DNA of 64,000 nt from contig NMRA01000582.1 of NCBI GenBank assembly GCA_002633005.1, positions 38,610 to 102,609 of the forward strand, written 5' to 3'. Made by a program: the position numbers and the translations under genes. This document shows, piece by piece, positions 1 to 11,800 of the stretch. Numbering within the stretch: the stretch's first letter is position 1; every line of letters starts with the position of its first letter. The notes under the pieces were generated by a model. The model saw only the letters and a program-made list of their open reading frames with translations. It made no database searches and was not told the origin of the DNA. The DNA is from Phoronis australis (lineage: Eukaryota; Phoronida; Phoronidae).

Positions 1-112
1 TTAAATCTAGGTACACCAGGGATGGGCTTGTTGTAATTTAAAAGTTTTGTTAGCTACAGGGTGAAACTAACGCATGGTGAGGCTCTTGGATAATTCAAAG
101 GTAGTTTAATGT

Positions 113-612
113 CATGTAGGACCCTAGAAAATTGTTCAGCTTTGGCTAACTTCAGAACATCACGTCTTGGAAATGCCTGGTTGGATTCATCTAGTTTTCA
201 ACTACTTTGCTGTGTACACCATTCTCCAAAACGCTGTTGTTTTTAAGTAGTTTCATTTTTCCATGAGGGGCTGTCAAAACCAATACATTTATGATTTCCA
301 TTTTAAGTTGCATAAAACGTTAAAGGAAGTGATGTTTTAGAAAACTTTGAAATCTCACGTTGAACATTCTTATCAGTTAAATTGGATTGTGTGATATGGT
401 ACGGTTGTTTACCTATCAATGTACCTCTCTTTTTGCTACATTTTATTGAAACGACGTGCTCGCGCAAACACAATTGTTAACAGATTGGCAAAAAGTCAAA
501 AATAAAACTTTACAGACTTTTTACTTTGAAAAATACACACTTTTACTCGGTTAAAATCTATAGTTTCTCAATATTTTGCTAAACGCACAGTCGTTGATAA
601 GGTCACACGTGC
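113..612 (+). mobile_element. MITE family 1, degraded copy
   Basis: Begins ATGTAGGACCCTAGAAAA and shares the internal order of the other copies: a block ending nearTGGATTC, a block with TTCTCCAAA, CATGAGGGGCTGTCAAA, TGAAATCTCACGTTG, and the tail GATTGGCAAAAAGTCAAAA. The right end is decayed. Confidence 0.7.
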
Positions 613-943
613 CTTGATATTTAGTTTGTTATGCTTACAACAGAAATTGTATCCTTCTTCACAAACAGTAGCTACACATGGCTCTTTCCTCGCCACTGAC
701 TCTAGTCACAAGATAACATTGACAGTTTCCTTGATAATTGAGGCATCCTGCTTGTTGCCCATTCACTGTGGTGCTAAGCTGAGTGTGCTGAATTATCCAC
801 AGAGATTGAAGAGACATCTGGTGACCAGTGGGTAATATGAGGACAGGCAGGCAGCCATGATCTGAATATTCAATTGACCTCGAAATTCAGGCCACAAAGT
901 ATTGTTGATTGTTTCACATCCTGTTACTTGACATAAGACCTGG

Positions 944-1214
944 GACCTGTTTCATGAAAAGTGACTTTTGGTCAGGAATTTGGCCTCAACCTCCACACAA
1001 CTATTTCTGTAAAATAAGTTAATCTCACTTGGGCGAATGTACAAAGTTTGGGAATATGCACATGACGTGAAGTTACAAAGATATTTTTTATAAATTGTTT
1101 CTAGACTGTGATGCACTCATAATTACTTGGCCTGAACATCTTTTTCAGCAATTGTTAAATGGGAGCGTAAGAACAAATTTCTGTCTTAACTCACTTTCAT
1201 GAAAGAGGCCCAGT
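944..1214 (+). mobile_element. MITE with GGGxCCTxTTTCATGAAA ends
   Basis: Left end TGGGACCTGTTTCATGAAAA, right end as reverse complement TGGGCCTCTTTCATGAAAGT: an imperfect TIR of about 24 bp around 270 bp of non-coding DNA. A related pair of ends bounds 44868-45520. Confidence 0.65.
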
Positions 1215-2050
1215 GAGGAAGAGCGTAACATCGTTCACATGCACTACAATACCGGAAATAATTCCAGCATATATTTCAGTGTTATCTTACTAGGAATTAT
1301 TTAACTATCGAGATGCTAAAGTGACAGAACCCAGAGTCGTTTAGTTTTGCTGGAATTTATTCCCGAAATTTTGTAGCGTTTGTTTTACAATGTTATCGGT
1401 CACAACTCATGACGATGGAAAGAATGAATTCAATTAACTCCGTTCTCAGAGTGAGGGTAGTTAACTTGAAAGGCTACCTGTAGGATGAAACCTCAACTTG
1501 ACGGAATTCCAAGTTATTTGGGTACATGGAAAGTTAGTTGACTCCAAATAATTCCTGCAAAAAAGGGGTTCTTGTAAATACTACTGAAATTCTGAAGTAC
1601 ATGGGAACGTATCAAGTGGGTTTTACTCGTAAGTTGTCGGTTTCAAATAAAAAGCTACGAGTAGACTTTTATGAAATTTTCAGTACAGATTGAGAACGTA
1701 GACCTTTCATTGGGAGTTAACGTTTGCAGACCTTTCATTGGGAGTTTTGCTATGACTTTTTGTATTGTGGCTGTTAAACAGTTTGAATGCCTTGTGAGTG
1801 CTTAAGCTGTTTTTACGGGGGGGGGAGGGGAACAGCTGTCACAGTGCGAGTTGTCACGACGCGACTTGCTCCACTTAGTCACTTAGTCGCATTTACACAC
1901 CAGATTGCTAGCTGGACCAGCATGAATCATTTATGTGAAGACTGTCTGCGCATGTTTGCCTAAACAGTAGCGAACATCCAAACCACATGGAATGCTAGCG
2001 AATCGTCCGTATATACAGTATTGCACAAGCGTAACAGGGCTGATCCTCCT

Positions 2051-2076
2051 GCCCCAGTTTGTGTTGAAACTGGGGC
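2051..2076. other. 10-bp perfect hairpin
   Basis: Arms GCCCCAGTTT and AAACTGGGGC around a 6-nt loop GTGTTG. Its GC-rich arms stand out from the AT-rich surroundings. Confidence 0.8.
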
Positions 2077-2700
2077 AACTGATCGAGTGCAACTCGCTCA
2101 ACCGGAGTCAAGAAAGGCCGCTGCAGTGTCAACGTGCTCCGCATCAGTTGTGTTTGCACACACACTTGCGCTCGATCAGCCATTCCTTGTTAGCTTCTCC
2201 GTGACAACTGTCTGTCATGTAAATGCAGCTTTAGTTTTGTCACTTCTCTTGATGGCAGGGTTGATAATTACATTAATGATTTCCCCCAACAGATGTCAGT
2301 ATAAATAACCACTTCATCTTCTTCCAAGGATCCCACACCTATGACTGACACTCAGTGGCCATTTCCCATAATTCACTGTACAGGTTACTTCTGCATGTTG
2401 TTCATAAAAGGTTCAATGGCAGTGCTAGTGCATTGCTGGTTATGGATATATTTAAAGGAAAGAAAGTCAACATGTGAATTCACAATCCACCTTTCTAAAG
2501 GCACTGTTTGCTTTACTATTCACTATGTTCACAGAAATGCATTTTGTGTTTAAAAAAAACAATAATTGCTACAACCAGACAAAAAGTAAGGCAGAACTGG
2601 GGCATTGTGGGTAAATTGTATGGTTTTCATTGTTGTACTTCTTGATTTTGGGACGAGGCTGTTAAATTTTATACAAAATCTTTTCGCTTTTGCTTTTTAG

Positions 2701-2805
2701 GAGGAAAGGAAGAAATTTGAGAAACAAACAAGAAACTATTGTCAGTCTGTGGAGAAACACCTTGCACTGAAAACCTCAAAAGTTTCCGACAACAGCTTAC
2801 AAGAG
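2701..2805 (+). CDS. Graf: Graf exon a: BAR domain, first exon in window
   Basis: 105 nt, phase 0 to 0, between a pyrimidine-rich acceptor (tgctttttag) and donor gtaagg. Reads [20 protein letters not shown] and onward, matching the EEERKKFE segment of GRAF/oligophrenin BAR domains, an amphipathic helix. The upstream neighbour exon is not in the window. Confidence 0.93.
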
Positions 2806-5800
2806 GTAAGGTACACGGTACTAATAAGTAAGGTACAGGGTACTAAATAGTGCTTCTTCTTTTTGTGTGGTGGTAAATAGACAAACTTCTTATCTTGACT
2901 GTGATGTTACTGTTATTATTATTATTGTTGTTGTTCTTATTAGAAAAAAATTTAATACCAACAAGTGCTGTCTGCTGATCTATCTTGAAAAATAGTCAGT
3001 TGGATTCTATTTTTAGGACCATCATGAAATCTGATGATGGCATTTGAAAGCTGTTCTGCACTTTCACAATGGATCTCAGCACAGTCTTATTCCTTTACTG
3101 CTGCTGGTTTTGTTGTTGTCATAATGAGTCACTGTAAGGAATTGTATGACGCAGCAGCGCAGCCTTTTACTGCATCACAGATCAAAACTGATAAACTGAA
3201 TGTTTTCTTGAATTTCCCGTATTAACTTTCTTGTGGGTGTCATCAAAGTTCACCTTGTGTTATCTTGTCTGTAGGGCAGCTGTTGCGTGACCTTCGTTTC
3301 CTTCTCTCACTGTGTGGACTAACTTATTATGGGACAGGGTTATCTCCTAAGTAACAAAATCGGAGTAACCACACATGGAGCTGATACAAACCAGTCTGAC
3401 ATCAAAAAACTTTTAATTTGGACAACTTAACTTTTATTAACTTGGTCGTGACAGTTCTTTCTTCCTTAAGTCGGCACAAACTCACTTGACAGTGTGGTTC
3501 ATTTTGTGCGCTTAGTGTGACTTTGAGCATTATTGAAACAACCTCCAATTTGAGTTAGGAACGAGTCAAGACCAGTTATGTAGTGGTAAATCCTGTAAAT
3601 CAAAAGTTAAATTTCTTTGACGGAATGTAACTTTAGCTATGATGGCAAGTTCAGCCCAGTTTGTACCTGTGTATCATTAATTACTTGTAGTCTGATGCTC
3701 AGTTAGACATGGAGAGACGACAGTTCCACCACGCATCCATGCACTACGTCCTCTGTCTGCAGGAAGTGCAAGAACGCAAGAAGTTTGAGTTTGTGGAAAC
3801 TGTAAGTTAAGTTTATGCATTAGATTGTGCAGTCATCTTACATATGATTTACCAATAATATCGTGTTACTCAACATCAAGTAATGCCAGCGTGACCACCT
3901 CCAATACAAGCTGTAATGAGACCTTCAGTATCATGGACCAGTCCAGAAATGAGCCATGTGCCTTGGTCTGAGCCCCAGGTTTTAAACGGAGTACTTGCCC
4001 TGTGACATCATCACTCGCCATTGTGGATTTTAATCACGAAGCTATGGTGATGAACGGGGTCTTAATCTTTGCGTAGTTGTGTTGGTATTTAAACTCCATT
4101 TGCTGGTCGCAGCAAAGTATTCATTCACTGGCTGAACCTAATACCAGTGTTTCCGATACGTGGCGCATCAAGCTTTCGAAGATCATTGGCTGAACCTAAT
4201 ATCACTGTTTCCGTTACGTGGCACAATAAGTTTTCTAGGATCATTGGCTGAACCCAATACTACCGTTTCTGATACATGACACATCAAGTATTCTAAGATC
4301 ATTACTAAAATTACCTTCAGAACTGTTTCTACAAACCTAGTTATCGCCGCTACCAATAACAGTTTGCACCAGTGTCGTAGAACTACAACATTCTGAATTA
4401 AATACCTTCATGACAATGACATCACTGCTGTAGGGTGAACTACTCCGGTCAGGTTCATGTTATGCATGTGAACTACTCCATGTAGGGTCTGGTTCATGTT
4501 ATGAATGTGAAGTACTCCATGTAGGGTCTGGTTCATGTTATGAATGGAATGTGATTTACTCCATGTAGGGTCAGGTTCATGTTATGAATGTGAACTACTC
4601 CATGTAGGGTCAGGTTCATGTTATGAATGTGAAGTACTCCATGTAGGGTTAGGTTCATGTTATGAATGTGAACTACTCCATGTAGGGTCAGGTTCATGTT
4701 ATGAATGTGAAGTACTCCATGTAGGGTCAGGTTCATGTTATGAATGTGAACTACTCCATGTAGGGTCAGGTTCATGTTATGAATGTGAACTACTCCATGT
4801 AGGCTCAGGTTCATGTTATGCATTTGAAAGTATGCTAACTATTAATTGACTGTAACTCAGTTTGTTGGATAAGTGTGTTTTGAGTTTTTTTTTCACCCTA
4901 GACTAACAAAACACTCCGATTCTTAGTCATTCTGTATGTCAACAACAGGTTTTGAATAAATCAACTTGATTGTTACCCAAGTTAGAAATGGTTACAACTT
5001 TAAAGCTGTCAATGGGTTTTTACTTTGGACTATAACTCAGTAAGTGATTAAAGTAAGTTGCATATGACTGTGCACGTGTCTGGCATTAGGCTTGTTCCCC
5101 GTTCAACCACTAGATGGAGTTACTGTTGAATGACTTTGGAGATCTGGTGATAGTGTTTGTAGCAACCCCACGAAGACGTAGCATGTAAAATTCAGTTAAG
5201 AAGTCCAGTCCGTTCAAATGGCCAACTTTATGGAACGAATACTGGAGCTAGTTATGTTAGATTACACTAGAGGGCAGTCATCCTTGGAAGAAGGAGATGC
5301 GCTAGACGCGTTGTTTGCGGTATTATTAATTCTCCCTCTTTCAATAGTTTGATATGTGTACAAAAACTATCCCTCAAGAATATCTTCTCATTGCCTGCTT
5401 ACTACTTGCATGTGTCTGCTTTTCACACTTCATTTTAAGTGCCATCGACACAAAGTCTCACCCTAGAAGAAGTTACTCCTAGAATGAGTTGTCACTAGGT
5501 GTGAACGCTATTTAAACTTGTCTAGTGCAACTTGCCCAACTTGTGACAACTTACTCCACTTTATCGAGGTAGGGTAATTTGTTCTAGGGTAATGTGCGCC
5601 TCTTCTATTCAATGTGTGGCCACAAACTGGGGCAAGGCGGAAGTAAATATCAGCTGTGGTAACGTATAGACGGATATTCTTTTGGGCCTCATATTGGTGT
5701 TAGATGTTCAATGTCACTCACAGAGCTACAGCTTCCGCCTTTGTGTGACTGTGTGTGACTGTGTGACTGTGTGAGTGTGAGTGTGTCGGGATGCTCCATT

Positions 5801-8800
5801 TAAAAGTGGGATAAGTTGTGCTAGTGCAGGTTGTTCTAGGGTAGGCTGTGTGTGGTGAGACTGTTGTTGCCAATGATATTTAGGCTTAATAAATCTTGAA
5901 GTAAATACTATGGCATGAGTCCTGTCTCAGTGTGGTAACCACGGTAACAGGTGTGACTAATGTTGTGTAGGGGATCTGGCTTATTGCCTCACTTAGTTAT
6001 CTAAGGACTATTTAGGATCATTGCATACCCTGGAGTTAATGAGCTTTTAAAACAAGCTGACGGTATTTATACCAGGTTTATCTCTGTTATTTATGTACTA
6101 AATGAAAGATCATAAGAGAGGCCGGAAATTTATTTTAGGTTGGCAAATATTGTAGGATCAATTTCCTAAGTCATTGTTTGATATCCTGTCAGTTATGAAA
6201 AATGATTGGTTCCTGTGTGTCCTTATGCCTTTGTTTGTTATTCTGCACCATCTAGGACACCTCGGATAGTTGTATAGCCTCAAATTTCTCCGTGTATTTG
6301 TGGCATATCAGCGCATGTGCAAACGTCAATTAAAACAGCATATTTGGTGAAGAGATGGTTGGAAATTGGGACTACAGCCTAGCAGGTCTCAAGAGACATT
6401 GGCCTCGTCATTCTTAAACCTTAGTCTACCTTTTATTGAAGCCAATCCTGTTATCAAAAAGGTGTCCTGGTGCATTTGATGGTATTCTCCATTTTGAGAA
6501 CCACGTGATTTTTTATGATTGAAGTTGGCACATGTGCAGATGTGAAACACTCCCGAGTGGCAATTTTACTTTGACCTACCATTTCGTAAATAGTTGAATC
6601 CATTTTTGTTTTGCTATCTTTTGAGCCAGCGTTCATTTTTAAAGACCAACTAATTTTAATTAGTAGCCTTTTTCCAATATAGCAGCGACATAGTGAAATA
6701 TGCTTTATTGCTAGATGGCATGGTGGACAACATTCAGCGCCACCTACAATCCACTCCTATGATTTGGATAGAGATTTAAAGCAATGGAGTTTCACATTGT
6801 TTTTTAATAAATTCTTTGCCATCTCCTTTCAGTCAAATTATCATAGTTGTTCTTTGGGATATTCCAATGATTCACCCTTAGAGTCCAGCTTTGCAAAATG
6901 TCTGTGAATAAGAGAAATTGTGGTTTGTTTTGTTCAAAATTTTGAAATTAGGTCACTTATGCATGCTCTCATGTTGGATGTTTGTCATTCAAGCTTCCAT
7001 GCTAGTTGATTCTGTTCACAATAGGTGGCAGTCACTGATGAAATCATTTATCACTTCCTCATCAGCTCTTCTTCATTCATATTCATTGTTCGATTATAAT
7101 GTTCAGCCATCTATTCTGTGACTATTGATTTCTGTGTGTTGATATATTTTTGTTTTCATCACAATGTGTACATTATACATTAGTACAACTAAGCTTGTGA
7201 CAGTTTACCAAGGTATTGCAAGGGAAGGTCTCTCGCGTTTACACGTTAATGTCAGTATAGAGGTCTGAACATGGAATTTTACAAAATGCTTTAAAATTTA
7301 TGGTTTGTTGTTGCAAAAATGTGGCTTTTGTGTTAATTAGTTAGAATTAAAAGCTTTGTCATTAAACATCATCTTGACTATATAGTAGCCAAATGAATTG
7401 TGGGAGAAAGCTAATAAATGATATTTTATGTTTATTTTATACCACAGTATAAAGCTAATAAATGATATTTTATGTTTATTTTATACCACAGTATATTCTG
7501 TTAATTGCTAATAGGTGTTGATGATTACAATTATCGATTGTAGTGTCCTTCAAGTTGTATGAATAATTAAAAGTAAGCTGTAGACCTTGCATGAGTCACT
7601 GTCAATGGAGGTCTGATGTGCAGCTCTTGTATGCTAGAGTGACCAGGCCAACATGACTGACTAAGATTGATTCACTCTGTGTGACGGAAGCAATCTTTAT
7701 GAAATCTTACAAGACGACGGCGTAGGGCACGAAGCAGGCGTAGAGAAAGTAGGAATTGACCGAGTACATCTCTCTCAGCGTGTTCTACTATCCGTCTGCT
7801 TCCAAACATCTAGTATTTAGCCACAAGTAGCTGTGTCGAGGCATGCCTGAGTATGTAGCATGGACAGACTCTAAAAATATCTTAAAATGAAATTCTGCTC
7901 CCCAAAATATTGTGTATAGCAAGGTGATGCTATGTTGTCTATTGCTATTCAGAGACTGCTGACGGATTGGTTGTTTGTGCCTATTTTGTTTCTCGTACAT
8001 TCACTGATGTGGTACACAAACTGCTGTCTTATTATCTGGATTCATGAACAATGATTAATTGGTAAAATTATACATTTGAATTTCATGGGTATAGCTTAGT
8101 CCAGTAGAGTGTTGTGACCGTTCTCCTGTATATCACTGTTGTACAGGAGCTGTGTCTCATTTCTGGGTGTAGTATTTACAAAGAACAGCTGTTGAATTTA
8201 GAGGCGTGTGGCCCGCCTCATGAGACAGTCCCAAATTGGGACTCGGCAATGCACCTCAAGTTTTCACTGCATTTGCAGACTTGTGCAAACGCTAATGGAA
8301 CTTGCAAACGTTATTTTATATTGATCATTCGATTTTTAGCTTTTAGTTGGTCCCCCCATAGGCAGCATGACTATAATTTCTGTTGAATTCTGAATATTAC
8401 CTGAAAACAGAACAGTATCCCTTCAAAAGCGTGCCAGTGTCCCTTCAAAAGGGTGCCATTTCCTACAAAATTCCCAACAACTGGATGCCTTTTCCAACTT
8501 GATTGCCTGCAAAAAAATTAACATTTGGAGTTTAAAATGACAAAACGGTTCATTTCTCAACTACAAAACCTATAGAAGGATTATGAATGTTTCCATGAAT
8601 CTCAACGAAACGGTTACAAGATGGTGGACGTGTTTCTGTTGCAAAACTCTTACAAAGAATGACCTTTACATGGAAGTTCCCTATAATTGGGTCCCTTTTT
8701 TCAAGTCCACTCTCTAAATGGGTGGATATTCTAATTTTGTATCTTCACCACCCCCAACTGCACCCCCTCCAACTTCCCTTAAAAATATCGCTGGGTACAC

Positions 8801-11800
8801 CCCCAGGTCTTTGGTGCTGTGTTTTAGGCTCTGGGCACAAGGGTTGATCTGTAGCCTTGCATACAAAGTGCATATAATGGTTCTCATAGTATGAGCAGAC
8901 TACTAGTACATAGTGGTCCATCCACTGAGCTGTTCCTGCGGTCCGTTTTAGTGCATTGCTATTGGAAACAATGTGCGCTATCATTTCCTGTTCTAATCTG
9001 CCGTCACAAGCATTCGGTCACAAGGGACAGCTGTTTTTAGTTTCCATTCCAACGATGACTGTTCCCCCCACCCTGGGGAATGCTGAATGATTACAACAGT
9101 TGATGCAGGTTACAGGCCTTCTGCAACTTTTCACTGAGTGCAGCATTTTTTCTCTGTTTGACCTGGCTTTAATGTGGCAATAATCTGTAACCAAACTGAT
9201 TTTCTTCTTAAATCACTAAGTTCGCACTTAAATGTAATATTGTAATAGTCTTAATATCATTAATGACATATTCATATTGATTTTTATTCCCTGTCTTTTT
9301 ATTTTCATTAGCTACATTGCCATTGACATGTAGTGTCTCTCAGCGTCAGAAGTACCGTAATGAATAAAGCTAGCATCGCACTGTACCGCATAATCGCATA
9401 TTGTTCACTCTCAAAGCCAAAGGAGGTTAATGTCTTATGTGGCGTTGACCCAACTCTTATCACATGGCACTATCTCGGTGCAAAGTGTCACCCATTATTG
9501 AGGTAGTGGAAGCTGTCATCTTGTTCTGTGTTAACTGCCAAAGTATTGTCGAGGCTGAAATACTCCTCCGTTCTGCGCCTGTGCCAACTTAGTCATTGCA
9601 TAATTATGGAGCCTGCACTTGCCAAGTGGCTCTAAATCACACCCTCTTGCACAGTTTCTGAGCAGGCTGTGTATCTGGTCGCTGGTGCTCATCATTACTT
9701 ATCCATATCACTTTATTCCAGACCAAAGTTGTCATGTGAACACAGCATTATAAGTCAGCCCAAAATGAAAGTGGATATTGCTTACTAGTGTGTATGTCCG
9801 ATTTCTCATGTTGAAAGAACGTAGGTTAATGATGGAAGCTTTTGTGTTGTGATAAGGTGTTACCCTCCCCCCCTGAATGCCGTGACATGCATTAAGCATA
9901 GGGGTTTCCCCCTGGAATTTTGAACCACTACCTTCACATCTTTGCCACCCTATTTAAAATTTGAGCAACTTTTATAGGACTTTTTGAGTAACTATGCTCA
10001 GATTTTGAGCAACTGTGCCCTCATCTAAGCAACTGCGCTCACATTTTGAGCCACCTTTCTCATTTTAATGGGCATAACAGTAAAAATATGGTCGTTTTTA
10101 GCAAAATGTTTCCATGGTCTCTAACAAGAAATATTTCTCAAACTAGTGCCTTGGTGTGCATTTCTGGATTTGCATGCTTCATTAATACCTTAGGTATTTG
10201 TTGTTCGTGTTTAACCAAGAAAAAATATTTATTGAACCAAATGTGTATGCCTTTTCAAGTCAACACTTAGTATGTACAAATATTGAAATGCAATAAGGGA
10301 TTTTTAGATTGCATTAAAAAAATGGCTATGACCTTTAATTGTATGTTGTACCTCTCAGCCCACATCACACAAAATTGTGGTTTCAGGTAATTTTTCAGTA
10401 GCACAGCTCTACTAAATGAAGAAAATCCCTGTGTGCAAGGTTTTGAAGATGAAAAATTGATTGCCACTTGGCCAACTCAGCAGCTATTTAAATATTATTA
10501 GTAGCTGGGGTTGTTAATATTCATTAAATATTCAATACACCTTAGTATATAAGACCCTTGTTTCATACGTTGTGTACATACTGTCTTTGAAAACCGATTG
10601 CATCGAATGACGCGACTATGGTATACCAAGGGAATTCTTGACTCGTTAGTGCCTCGTTACTGAGCTCACTTGTATTGTATGTTGATGACTGTGTGCGGTA
10701 TTGATCTGATGCTGTTGAAGACAGGATCCTGCTGACCATTACAGCCTTGGTCATATGTGTTACGCACACTTTGGTGTGCATATGCATTCTTTAGGTGGAG
10801 TAATAGTGTAGTTTGCATTATGGAAAGTCTCTGAGACTTTTATCTTTTATTGTGTTGTGCAAATTTAAGCTCATAGGTTGAAGTGAGCTTTGATTGCTGG
10901 AATAGGTGAGAAATCGTTGTGTTATCTTGGTAAATTTATGTTGATAATTTCTGCAGGAAAATTAATCGGGTTTAGTATTCAATGTAGTCATTAGATGAAT
11001 TTATATTTAAAGGGCACCTGTGATATTGTATTCAACCCAACTACACTTTTCAAGGAGATAAATTAGTTAAAGAAGCTTAGAGATGTCTTTGTGTGGATAA
11101 GAAAATTGAACAAGTAGTTAGAATGATTGCCTATCAGCTCCAAAGACATGCCTAAAATTGTGTACCAGAATTTAACCCCTTTTTAATGTGTGCATGACTG
11201 AGAGTGAGAGTGACGGGGTTATGTAATGAGATCTAGGTGATGGGTGCAAGGTGTTTTGAGAGTTCACCTTAATTCTGACAGATTCCGAATATCTAGTGTA
11301 GAACTACTGTTACTATTAGTCGAGTCAGAATAACAATAACTTTAGCCTGAAATTATGTGATAACCTTGTTCGTCGTTGAGGACAGTATCTATGAACAGTC
11401 AGCTTACGGGTGCTAAAACACGTTGGCGTTCTCCCTATCATGTATTCATACATGGTGCTGCACTGTTCTGGAAAAGTTCTGGAAATCTTGAGCCGTGTTC
11501 GAAAACACGAGTTTTCTCTGCTTTACAAGTTGCTGACATGGTGCTACGTAGTGGTGCTCATTTTTTTTTCTTTTGCTGGTAAACTGATAATGGTGTTCTC
11601 AGGAAGAAAAATTAATGTGCTAATTATAGTTGTTTCTGTGATTAGCAGAAAGGATGGTTAGGACATGAAAACTCGATGCAGAAATTTGCACTGTGTTTCG
11701 TTTTTTACAAATGGAGAAATTTGCAATGTCTTTTGTTTTGTTCCTGTACATAATTACCTAATATTAATTTGCTTGAGGCGATGCTCATAACCATTGCGTT

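Larger units (their letters stand above)
1..2700. other. Intron upstream of the first visible Graf exon
   Basis: No coding sequence that I can support. Holds a family-1 MITE copy (113-612), a MITE with TTTCATGAAA ends (944-1214), a direct duplication of a 19-bp block around 1700-1745, a GC-skewed tract at 1815-1830, and a strong hairpin at 2051-2076. Confidence 0.6.

Noticed and set aside
4533-4849. Two overlapping ~100-codon open frames on opposite strands
   Set aside because: Both come from the 39-bp tandem repeat (13 codons per unit) and have no splice or domain support.
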